From contig JBPCQA010000015.1 of the NCBI GenBank assembly GCA_050998615.1, forward strand, positions 1 to 20,128: a DNA stretch of 20,128 nucleotides, in the 5' to 3' direction. This document shows positions 14,127-20,128 of the stretch, in pieces. The notes beneath the pieces are model-generated. The model saw nothing but the letters and a program-made list of their open reading frames with translations. It had not been told where the DNA came from and ran no database searches. The DNA comes from JBPCQA01 sp050998615 (lineage in GTDB: Bacteria > Actinomycetota > Actinomycetes > Propionibacteriales > Nocardioidaceae). Made by a program: the position numbers and the translations under genes. Every line of letters begins with the position of its first letter. Position 1 is the first letter of the stretch.

Positions 14127-14896
14127 TGAGCACACTCACGCAGACGTCGACCAAACATAAAGTCTTGACGCGGCCGTGGCTGATCGGCGAATTGCTGATT
14201 GTGCTTGCTTTGATCAAGGGGTACGACTACGTGCGGTCACTTGAAGCCGTGCGCAGACTGCCGGCACTGCATAATGCGCAAGACCTCGTCGCCATCGAAC
14301 GCACGCTTCACCTGCACTTCGAGCTGGCGGCCAACCGCTGGTTGGCCTTGCACGACTCGTTGTCAGTCCTGATGTCGTACTACTACGAATACGCCCACGC
14401 CTCCGTCACGATTTGCGTGCTGGTTTGCTGTTACGTCTGGCGTCCCAACGCCTATCGGCCGGCTCGCAACGCGCTCATCATCACCAACTGCGTCGGCATG
14501 GTGATCTTCGTCGTCTTGCCGGTGATGCCACCGCGGCTGTTGCCGCACTCGCACTTCATCGACTCGGTGGCGCTCGCTGGTTTCGGGTCAACGCATGGCG
14601 GTCCCGTCGCGGCGGATCAGTATGGCGCGATGCCGTCTCTGCATCTTGCCTGGGCGACCTGGACTGCGGTGATGTTGTGGGTGATGGTGCGCCATCGGGT
14701 GTTGCGGGTGCTCGCGGTCATCTATCCAACGGTCACCGCCATAGTCGTCCTACTCACCGCCAACCATTATCTGCTCGACGTCTTCGCCGGGGTATTGCTG
14801 GCACTGGCCGCTGTCGCTCTCACCGGAGTGACGGCGTACGCCGGTCGACCCGTCTGGTGGCAGCCGGTGAAGGCCCCGGAGACGGCCTATCGATAG
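14126..14896 (+). CDS. PAP2-superfamily integral membrane protein (inositol-phosphotransferase-like)
   Basis: A 256-residue protein with about six membrane segments, e.g. LIGELLIVLALI (19-30), VTICVLVCCYVW (94-105), ALIITNCVGMVIFVVLPV (116-133), and two long ones near 185-212 and 217-238. The PAP2 phosphatase/transferase signatures are the PSLH block (170-173, AMPSLHLAWA) and H214/D218 in NHYLLDVFAG. The upstream PPR (135-137) is typical of the AUR1/inositol phosphorylceramide synthase-like branch found in mycobacteria. It probably transfers or removes a lipid phosphate head group at the membrane; the substrate is unknown. The start ATG 14126 overlaps the stop of a small leaderless ORF. The ThrE-like gene follows after 22 bases, so the two may share a transcript. 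Confidence 0.82.
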   Translation: MSTLTQTSTKHKVLTRPWLIGELLIVLALIKGYDYVRSLEAVRRLPALHNAQDLVAIERTLHLHFELAANRWLALHDSLSVLMSYYYEYAHASVTICVLVCCYVWRPNAYRPARNALIITNCVGMVIFVVLPVMPPRLLPHSHFIDSVALAGFGSTHGGPVAADQYGAMPSLHLAWATWTAVMLWVMVRHRVLRVLAVIYPTVTAIVVLLTANHYLLDVFAGVLLALAAVALTGVTAYAGRPVWWQPVKAPETAYR

Positions 14897-14918
14897 GCCA
14901 GCTTTGCGGAACGCTTGA

Positions 14919-16247
14919 ATGCCGGAAGATAGCCAGGTGAGCGAGACCACCGATACATACCTGACGCTCGACCTGGCGCTGCGAGTCGGCGAGGTCTTGT
15001 TGTCGTCGGGTGCCGGGGCCGCAGACGTGACCGCCACGATGCTCTCGATCGCCTCCACTTGCGGGCTGCGCAACTGTGAGGTGGATCTGACCTTCACGTC
15101 GTTGTCGATCAGCTATCAGCCAGGCCCGGAGCTCCCGAGCCAAACTCAGCTACGGCAGGTGCGGCAGCGGGTCAGCGACTATTCGCACCTTACAGACGTC
15201 GACCTGCTGGTTCATGCCTTGGTAGCCGGCGAGATCGACCGCGACGAGGCCCGCACGCGGCTTGCCTCGATCGTCTCCTCCGGCCACCGCTACACCACGC
15301 TTGCGGTCGCGATCGGCTGGGGCTTCATGGGCATGGGAACCAGCCTGGTCATCGGTGGCGACTGGATCGTCACTTTGATCGCCCTGTTCGCCACCATCAC
15401 CGTCAATCTGGTGCGGCTGCGGATGCGGCGGATGAGATTGCCGGCGTTCTACCAGCAAGTTGTCGGCGGCCTGCTGGCAACACTGCTGGCGGTGGCGGTG
15501 GCCGCGGCTCGCGTTCCGGTAGATCCGTCCCTGGTAATCACCGCAAGCATCATCATGTTGCTTGCCGGGGTCGCGTTCATGGGTGCGCTGCAAGATGCGC
15601 TGACCGGCTTCTACGTGACCGGAGCGGCGCGGACCCTTGAGGCACTGCTGTTGACCGGCGGCATCATCGGCGGCGTCAGCGGCGGCCTCGCGGTGGCTCA
15701 CCGCGCCGGTCTGCAGATCCACTTCACACCCGGCAGCGCCGGCTGGTCGCAGCTACCCATTGTGCTGTTCGGGGCAGCCTTGACCGCGGCCGCCTTCGCG
15801 TTCACCTCCTATGCGCCGGTGAGGTCGCTGCTGCCGATCGCCCTGGTTGGGGTGGCCGGCGAGTTCGCCTATCGTTCCATCACGATCGAGGGCTTCAGTC
15901 GCGCCTGGAGTTCGGCGGTGGCCGCGGTCGTGATCGGCGTCGTCAGCTACGCGCTGGCGGGCAGGATCCGGGTGCCGCCGCTGATCATCGTCGTCTCCAC
16001 CATCGTCCCGCTGCTGCCCGGCTTGTCGATCTACACGGGTCTGTTCTTGATCTCCGAGGGACAGACACTGGGCCTCATCAGCCTGGCGACCGCCGCCGCG
16101 GTCGCGATGGCGCTCGCCGCGGGCGTGATCTTCGGTGAATACGTCGCACAGCCCCTCAAGCGGGAGGCGCACCGGCTGGAGACCCGGCTCGCTGGTCCGC
16201 GGCTCGTCGGCCCATTTCGAGCTCGCGCGAAGAGCCGGCGCGGGTAA
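14919..16247 (+). CDS. ThrE-type threonine/serine exporter family protein
   Basis: A 442-residue inner-membrane exporter. The N-terminal soluble domain (about 15-130) is the DUF1212 part, with LALRVGEVLLSSGAGAADVT, NCEVDLTFTSLSISYQPGPE and SHLTDVDLLVHALVAGEIDR. About ten membrane segments follow, including a C-terminal ThrE_2 half with PPLIIVVSTIVPLLPGLSIY (the conserved PLLPG loop). In Corynebacterium, ThrE exports threonine and serine using proton motive force. A single polypeptide carries both halves, as in ThrE and unlike the split YjjP/YjjB system. ATG 14919 is used; GTG 14937 behind GGAAG is an alternative start six codons on. The gene follows the PAP2 gene closely and ends facing the plsC-like gene. 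Confidence 0.85.
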   Translation: MPEDSQVSETTDTYLTLDLALRVGEVLLSSGAGAADVTATMLSIASTCGLRNCEVDLTFTSLSISYQPGPELPSQTQLRQVRQRVSDYSHLTDVDLLVHALVAGEIDRDEARTRLASIVSSGHRYTTLAVAIGWGFMGMGTSLVIGGDWIVTLIALFATITVNLVRLRMRRMRLPAFYQQVVGGLLATLLAVAVAAARVPVDPSLVITASIIMLLAGVAFMGALQDALTGFYVTGAARTLEALLLTGGIIGGVSGGLAVAHRAGLQIHFTPGSAGWSQLPIVLFGAALTAAAFAFTSYAPVRSLLPIALVGVAGEFAYRSITIEGFSRAWSSAVAAVVIGVVSYALAGRIRVPPLIIVVSTIVPLLPGLSIYTGLFLISEGQTLGLISLATAAAVAMALAAGVIFGEYVAQPLKREAHRLETRLAGPRLVGPFRARAKSRRG

Positions 16248-16264
16248 AGAGTCGCGAGCCGGCC

Positions 16265-16312
16265 AGCCGCCGCTCGTTAGGCCCCTTCCTCATGGACCGT
16301 GGGCTGGCGGCT
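16265..16312. terminator. Possible bidirectional terminator between convergent genes
   Basis: AGCCGCC (16265-16271) can pair with GGCGGCT (16306-16312) in the 68-base gap between the convergent ThrE-like and acyltransferase genes. The overlapping GCCAGCC/GGCTGGC can pair instead. The loop is long and there is no T-run, so termination is inferred mainly from the convergent layout. Confidence 0.3.
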
Positions 16313-16315
16313 AGC

Positions 16316-17086
16316 TCACGGTTGGATCCGGTTGCGCTTCGTTGCGCGGCGCTCTTCGGCGCGGCGGTGTTGCTCGGCCGCATCGAGCGCCAACGCCTCC
16401 TCGGGACTCGGTGCCGACCCGCCGTACGACCGGGGCAGCCACCACGCCCCCTCGGGCATCTCCGGGTAGGCCCGGATGGTGCGATCCAGAAGCTTGGACA
16501 TTTCGGTGCGCAACGCCTCGTTCGCTTGAGCCGGCTGCGCGCCGGTTGGGTGCATCGGCTCGCCGAGCGTGAGGAGAACGGTCTGGCCTCGCGAGAAGTC
16601 CCGCGGGTGGTCCTTGGTGTAGATCCGTTGCGTTCCCCACGCGATCAGCGGGATCAACGGCACGCCTGACCGGGCAGCGAGCCTTACCGTGCCGCTCTTG
16701 AACTCCTTGAGCTCGAAGCTGCGGCTGATGGTGGCCTCAGGAAAGACGCCGACAACTTCACCGTCGCGCAGATATTCAAGTGCCCTTCGGTACGACGCTG
16801 TGCCCTCGGCTCGGTCGACCTCGATGTGATGCAAAGATCGCATCAGCGGCCCGGTCAACCGATGATCGAACAATTCACGCTTGGCCATGAAGCGCACCAG
16901 CCGCTTGGCCGGCTGGGTGGCGAAGCCGCCGAAGATGAAGTCGACGTAACTGATGTGGTTGAGGGCCAACACGGCGCCACCGGTGGTGGGCACATGCTCG
17001 CTGCCGTCGATCTCGACGTTCAGCCCCATGGCCTTGAACGCGCACTTGACCGCGACGATGATCGGCGGGTAGGTGATGTCACGCAT
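16316..17086 (-). CDS. PlsC-like 1-acylglycerol-phosphate acyltransferase family protein
   Basis: A 256-residue acyltransferase of the PlsC/LPLAT family, which transfers an acyl group from acyl-CoA or ACP to a lysophospholipid. Block I is NHISYVD, the NHxxxxD catalytic motif (H44, D49). Block III reads FPEATISRSF (115-124) in place of the usual FPEGTRS, and block IV is VPLIPLIAWG. There is one N-terminal hydrophobic stretch, ITYPPIIVAVKCAFKAMG, that may dock it on the membrane. ATG 17086 is chosen because a -10-like TACGTT lies exactly 6 bases upstream (leaderless); GTG 17104 would lie upstream of that. The altered block III and the long charged tail (EEALALDAAEQHRRAEERRA) suggest a specialised actinobacterial subgroup. 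Confidence 0.83.
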   Translation of the reverse strand: MRDITYPPIIVAVKCAFKAMGLNVEIDGSEHVPTTGGAVLALNHISYVDFIFGGFATQPAKRLVRFMAKRELFDHRLTGPLMRSLHHIEVDRAEGTASYRRALEYLRDGEVVGVFPEATISRSFELKEFKSGTVRLAARSGVPLIPLIAWGTQRIYTKDHPRDFSRGQTVLLTLGEPMHPTGAQPAQANEALRTEMSKLLDRTIRAYPEMPEGAWWLPRSYGGSAPSPEEALALDAAEQHRRAEERRATKRNRIQP

Positions 17087-17092
17087 TCGAGC

Positions 17093-17098
17093 AACGTA
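17093..17098 (-). promoter_or_regulatory. -10-like element of the acyltransferase gene, leaderless start
   Basis: On the minus strand TACGTT is followed by 6 bases (GCTCGA) and ATG 17086. It fits TAnnnT, the core of mycobacterial -10 elements. No clear -35 was seen. Confidence 0.45.
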
Positions 17099-17382
17099 AC
17101 CCACCGCCTGGAGACTCGCTTCGCGGGAGCGTGCCTTGCGTTATCGGGTGCGCGCTGAGCTGGTCAAAGGAGGGGTCGTGTTCGCCGTGGTCGGTGAGGC
17201 TCTGCTGGACATGGTGCAGGGCGGCGCCGAGGGCTGCCACGTCGCAAAGCCCGGCGGGAGTCCGCTGAACGGCGCGAGTAGGCGGCGACCCGCCGACCAG
17301 GCGACAATACGACGACGCAGTGCACGGGCTCTTGGGCGTCGATAGGCTGCAGAGACGATCGTGAGCGGCTGGAGGCAACGCG
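17099..17382. other. Divergent intergenic region before the NCS1 permease
   Basis: About 285 bases between divergent genes. Both strands carry open frames (for example + 17136-17345), but none has a domain or a good start signal. The right end holds the permease ribosome binding site GGAGG. No riboswitch-like fold was recognised. Confidence 0.45.
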
Positions 17383-18876
17383 ATGAGTACCGATACGAGC
17401 CCGTCGATTACCGAGGGGTCGGGCAGCGCTCTCTCGGTCGAGCGCAATGGCATCAACGTGATCGACGAGTCGGAGCGCAAGGGCCGGCCAGCTGAGCTGT
17501 TCTGGCCGTGGTGTGCGGCCAACATCTCCGTGCTCGGCCTCTCGTACGCCGCGTTCGTGCTCTACTTCGGCCTGTCCTTCTGGCAGGCGGCGGTCGCGTC
17601 GGTGATCGGCACCGTGTTGTCATTCCTGCTTGTCGGCTTCGTGTCACTGGCCGGCAAGCGCGGCTCGTCGCCGACCATGGCGCTGTCTCGGGCGGCGTTC
17701 GGCGTGCGCGGCAACGTGCTGCCAGCGGTGGCCTCCTACCTGATCCTGGTCGGCTGGGAGACGGCGCTGGTGGCGTTGTCGACCCTGGCCACCGCGACCA
17801 TCTTCAGCCAGCTCGGCTGGAGCTCTGGCAACCTCACCAAGATCATCGCGTTCCTGATCGTGGCGGGGTTGATCGTGATCGCGGGCGTGCTCGGTTTCGA
17901 CTTGATCATGCGCATGCAGAGGTGGCTGACCATTGCCACGGTCATCATCACCCTCGCCTACATCGGGCTGACCTTCCACCAGATCGATTTCACCGCGGTG
18001 AAGGCGATGCCTGGCGGGTCGATCACCGCCGGGATCGGGGCACTGGTGCTGATGATGACGGCCTTCGGGTTGTCGTGGGTCAACTCGGCGGCGGACTATT
18101 CTCGCTACCTGCCACGCGCGGCTTCGAGTCGCGGAGTTGTCGCGTGGACGACGTTCGGCGGGGCGATCGCGCCGGTCATCCTACTGCTCTACGGCCTGCT
18201 GTTGATCGGTTCGCATAACAACCTGATCGACGCGATCGGCAGTGACCCGTTGGGAACTTTAGCGACCTTGCTGCCGAACTACTTCCTGCTCATCTACGCG
18301 ATCGTGGTCGTGGCCGGGTTGGTCGCCGGCGCTGTGCTCGACATCTACTCTTCCGGGCTCACCCTGCTCACCTTGGGGCTGCCGTGGCCGCGGTGGGCGG
18401 CCGCGCTGCTCGATGGTGTCTTCATGATCATCGGCGGCATCTACATCGTGTGGGTTGCCCAGAACTTCCTCGGCCCCTTCCAAGGCTTCTTGATCACCCT
18501 CGGCGTGCCTATCACGTCGTGGTGCGGCGTCTTCCTTGCCGACCTCGCGTTGCGCAGGAAGGACTACGACGAGGCGGCGCTGTTCGACGCGTCGGGACGC
18601 TACGGCGCCGTCAACCCGGTGCCGATCATGCTGATCCTCATCAGCATGGTGGTTGGGTGGGGCCTGGTGACGAACCTCTCCCCCGGCTTTGGCTGGCAGG
18701 GCTACCTGCTCGGCGTGTTCGGCCTGGGCGGCAAGTCTGGCACCTGGGCCGGTGCGAATCTTGGCGTCGCGTTCGCCTTCGTGTTCTCGTTTGTCGGCTA
18801 TGCGGTGTTGTGCGCCCGCCGGGTTCGAGCCCAGGAGTCGGTGCCGAGCAGCCGGAGCGCGACGCTCGTCTCCTAA
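17383..18876 (+). CDS. NCS1-family cytosine/purine permease
   Basis: A 497-residue inner-membrane transporter with about 12 helices, taking up nucleobases or related compounds with cations. The NCS1 (purine-cytosine permease) features are the N-terminal RPAELFWPWCAANISVLGLS, the GSSPTMALSRAAFGVRGN segment (residues about 89-107) after helix 2, WVNSAADYSRYLP in the middle, and VLDIYSSGLTLLTLGLP near helix 8. The closest well-known types are CodB and fungal FCY2. The substrate is not certain: cytosine, a purine or a vitamin precursor. The start ATG 17383 follows GGAGG by 7 bases. No metabolic partner such as a deaminase lies beside it. Inverted repeat B follows its stop. Confidence 0.87.
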   Translation: MSTDTSPSITEGSGSALSVERNGINVIDESERKGRPAELFWPWCAANISVLGLSYAAFVLYFGLSFWQAAVASVIGTVLSFLLVGFVSLAGKRGSSPTMALSRAAFGVRGNVLPAVASYLILVGWETALVALSTLATATIFSQLGWSSGNLTKIIAFLIVAGLIVIAGVLGFDLIMRMQRWLTIATVIITLAYIGLTFHQIDFTAVKAMPGGSITAGIGALVLMMTAFGLSWVNSAADYSRYLPRAASSRGVVAWTTFGGAIAPVILLLYGLLLIGSHNNLIDAIGSDPLGTLATLLPNYFLLIYAIVVVAGLVAGAVLDIYSSGLTLLTLGLPWPRWAAALLDGVFMIIGGIYIVWVAQNFLGPFQGFLITLGVPITSWCGVFLADLALRRKDYDEAALFDASGRYGAVNPVPIMLILISMVVGWGLVTNLSPGFGWQGYLLGVFGLGGKSGTWAGANLGVAFAFVFSFVGYAVLCARRVRAQESVPSSRSATLVS

Positions 18877-18931
18877 CCGCACGCCATCTCACGCGGCCTC
18901 CGCTCAACCCGTCTCGCACAATGACCGGCAC

Positions 18932-18979
18932 TGTGGCTGAACATTTGTCCCATCGGTAGGCGTGGCGCGTTCAGCCACA
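18932..18979. repeat. Inverted repeat B, arm TGTGGCTGAAC
   Basis: TGTGGCTGAAC (18932-18942) and GTTCAGCCACA (18969-18979) are perfect complements over 11 bases around a 26-base loop. It begins 56 bases after the permease stop and ends about 40 bases before menB. No T-run follows. It matches inverted repeat A at 11810-11857 in the left arm and early loop. Confidence 0.65.
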
Positions 18980-19017
18980 AGCGAGACTTGGCAGCGACGC
19001 TGGTTACGCTGACAACC

Positions 19018-19956
19018 ATGTTGCGTCCTGGAAGCGTCTCGGAGATCTTCGACCCGCAAGCGTGGCGCGAAGTGACCGGTTTCGAGGACTTGACCGACGT
19101 GACCTACCACCGGGCGGTTGATCACGGCACGGCGCGGATCGCGTTCGACCGGCCGGAGGTGCGCAACGCGTTCCGTCCGCACACGGTCGACGAGCTCTAC
19201 CACTGTCTTGAGCACGCCCGCACCTCTTTCGACGTGGGTTGTGTGCTGCTCACCGGCAACGGGCCGTCACCGCGCGACGGTGGCTGGGCGTTCTGCTCCG
19301 GCGGTGATCAGAGAATCCGGGGCAAGGCGGGCTACCAGTATGAGAACGCCGAGCCTGCCGGCGGCGTCGACGGGCCGGAACCCGCGATCGATCCGGCCAG
19401 ACTTGGCAGGCTGCACATTCTGGAGTGCCAGCGGCTGATCCGCTTCATGCCAAAGGTCGTCATCGCGGTGGTGCCGGGCTGGGCGGCCGGTGGTGGCCAC
19501 AGCCTGCATGTGGTTGCCGATCTGACTCTCGCGTCGGCCGAACATGCGCGCTTCAAGCAGACAGACGCGGACGTGGCTTCCTTCGACGGTGGCTTCGGGT
19601 CTGCGTATCTCGCCAGACAAGTCGGGCAGAAGTTCGCCCGCGAGATCTTCTTCCTTGGCAACGAGTACGACGCCGTGGCAGCCCATCGGATGGGGATGGT
19701 TAACGCCGTCGTGCCGCATGCCGACTTGGAGAGCGTCGCGCTCGAGTGGGCAGCGAAGATCAACGCCAAGTCACCCACGGCTCAACGGATGCTGAAGTAT
19801 GCGTTCAACCTCGTCGACGACGGGCTCGTCGGCCAGCAGCTCTTCGCCGGCGAGGCCACTCGGTTGGCCTATGGCACCGACGAGGCGGCCGAGGGGCGCG
19901 ACGCATTCTTGCAGAAGCGGGACGCCGACTGGTCGGCGTACCCCTGGTATTACTAG
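19018..19956 (+). CDS. menB: 1,4-dihydroxy-2-naphthoyl-CoA synthase
   Basis: A 312-residue cytoplasmic enzyme of the crotonase fold that closes the second ring of naphthoquinone in menaquinone synthesis, turning o-succinylbenzoyl-CoA into DHNA-CoA. The MenB hallmarks are VRNAFRPHTVDELYHCLEHA, GWAFCSGGDQRIRGKAGYQY, the oxyanion-hole segment GWAAGGGHSLHVVADLTLAS, RFKQTDADVASFDGGFGSAY, and the C-terminal DEAAEGRDAFLQKRDADWS. The length is close to the M. tuberculosis enzyme (314). The insert EPAGGVDGPEPAIDPARLG matches the variable loop of the family. ATG 19018 is used; a -10-like TACGCT lies 7 bases upstream, so it may be leaderless. A TTG at 18988 is the upstream alternative. No other men gene is present in the window. 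Confidence 0.93.
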   Translation: MLRPGSVSEIFDPQAWREVTGFEDLTDVTYHRAVDHGTARIAFDRPEVRNAFRPHTVDELYHCLEHARTSFDVGCVLLTGNGPSPRDGGWAFCSGGDQRIRGKAGYQYENAEPAGGVDGPEPAIDPARLGRLHILECQRLIRFMPKVVIAVVPGWAAGGGHSLHVVADLTLASAEHARFKQTDADVASFDGGFGSAYLARQVGQKFAREIFFLGNEYDAVAAHRMGMVNAVVPHADLESVALEWAAKINAKSPTAQRMLKYAFNLVDDGLVGQQLFAGEATRLAYGTDEAAEGRDAFLQKRDADWSAYPWYY

Positions 19957-20128
19957 ATCAGCCTATTTCCGCAGCTCAGCAACCTGGCGCCTTCGCGAAG
20001 GCGCACCGTGGTGCGCGAAGATTTCGTTGTCGGGTGCGGCCGGGTTTGTGGTCTGGTGGTGGGGGCTGGTCGGGCGGACAATGGTTGGTGTTCGTCACGG
20101 TTGGACGCCGAAGCCTCTGTAGTGCCTG
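19957..20128. other. Sequence after menB to the window edge
   Basis: No gene was recognised in the last 172 bases. The strong palindromes at 19987-20020 are the only clear structure. G/T-rich sequence follows and may belong to the leader of a gene outside the window. Confidence 0.4.
19987..20020. terminator. Overlapping palindromes after menB, possible terminator
   Basis: GCGCCTTCGCGAAGGCGC (19987-20004) is a perfect 18-base palindrome, starting 31 bases after the menB stop. It overlaps a second hairpin, GCGCACC-GT-GGTGCGC (20001-20016). CTTCGCG (19991-19997) can pair with CGCGAAG (20014-20020) instead, so the two folds exclude each other. There is no long T-run, as is common for actinobacterial terminators. 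A terminator is the simplest reading. Confidence 0.45.

Noticed and set aside
17136..17345. 69-codon + strand frame before the permease
   Set aside because: There is no recognised family and no ribosome binding site or -10 element in register; kept only as intergenic sequence.
17079..17525. 148-codon minus-strand frame across the permease start
   Set aside because: It overlaps the permease N-terminus and its ribosome binding site and has no recognisable domain or start signal.
1..20128. CRISPR array or multi-gene defence system
   Set aside because: No regularly spaced direct repeats with unique spacers and no cas-like or multi-gene defence operon were seen; the only conflict module is the VapBC pair.

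Overview
The window is high-GC, densely packed DNA with mycobacterial-type content: an NmtR/CtpJ-like metal pair, a Zmp1-like M13 peptidase, MenB, an ECF sigma factor with a fused SnoaL domain, a mycothiol-type DinB protein and a VapBC module. Many genes start a fixed 6-7 bases after a -10 hexamer with no ribosome binding site (leaderless). This points to Actinomycetota, probably Mycobacteriales or a close relative. No species is claimed, and the genus is inference.

Left part (1 to about 4760) looks like accessory, partly decayed DNA. It holds the possible start of an antitoxin-like gene cut by the window edge, an IS110-family element with an intact transposase and a strongly folded leader that could be its bridge RNA, a Nudix pseudogene, an intact ArsR-SRPBCC operon, a stretch with no recognisable gene, and a broken SCO6745/SalK-like gene flanked by two pairs of 11-base tandem repeats. 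It ends at a 3' fragment of a tRNA-Arg(ACG)-like gene on the + strand. A 3'-only tRNA fragment in that orientation is what remains at the distal end of an element integrated into a tRNA gene, so the left part may be the right end of a tRNA-Arg island whose intact tRNA lies further left. No integrase was recognised.

Middle part (about 4760-9200): an ECF sigma factor (-) divergent from a SnoaL-like protein (+), a minus-strand group (DinB/TIGR03086 protein, a tiny overlapping ORF, an atypical SDR), and a VapBC toxin-antitoxin pair (+).

Right part (9300-20128) looks like ordinary chromosome: a P1B-4 metal-exporting ATPase (ctpJ-like) divergent from its likely sensor nmtR, with an 18-base operator-like dyad between them; a Zmp1-like M13 metallopeptidase; a leaderless small ORF overlapping a PAP2-family membrane protein, then a ThrE-type exporter; a convergent PlsC acyltransferase; an NCS1 cytosine/purine permease; and menB of menaquinone synthesis. 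Two related inverted repeats with the arm TGTGGCTGAA(C) lie just after nmtR and just after the permease.

I found no CRISPR array, no intact tRNA or rRNA, and no multi-gene defence system. The strongest leads for undescribed biology are the IS110 leader RNA, the tRNA-fragment/tandem-repeat att region, the coupled leaderless small ORF, and the paired inverted repeats.
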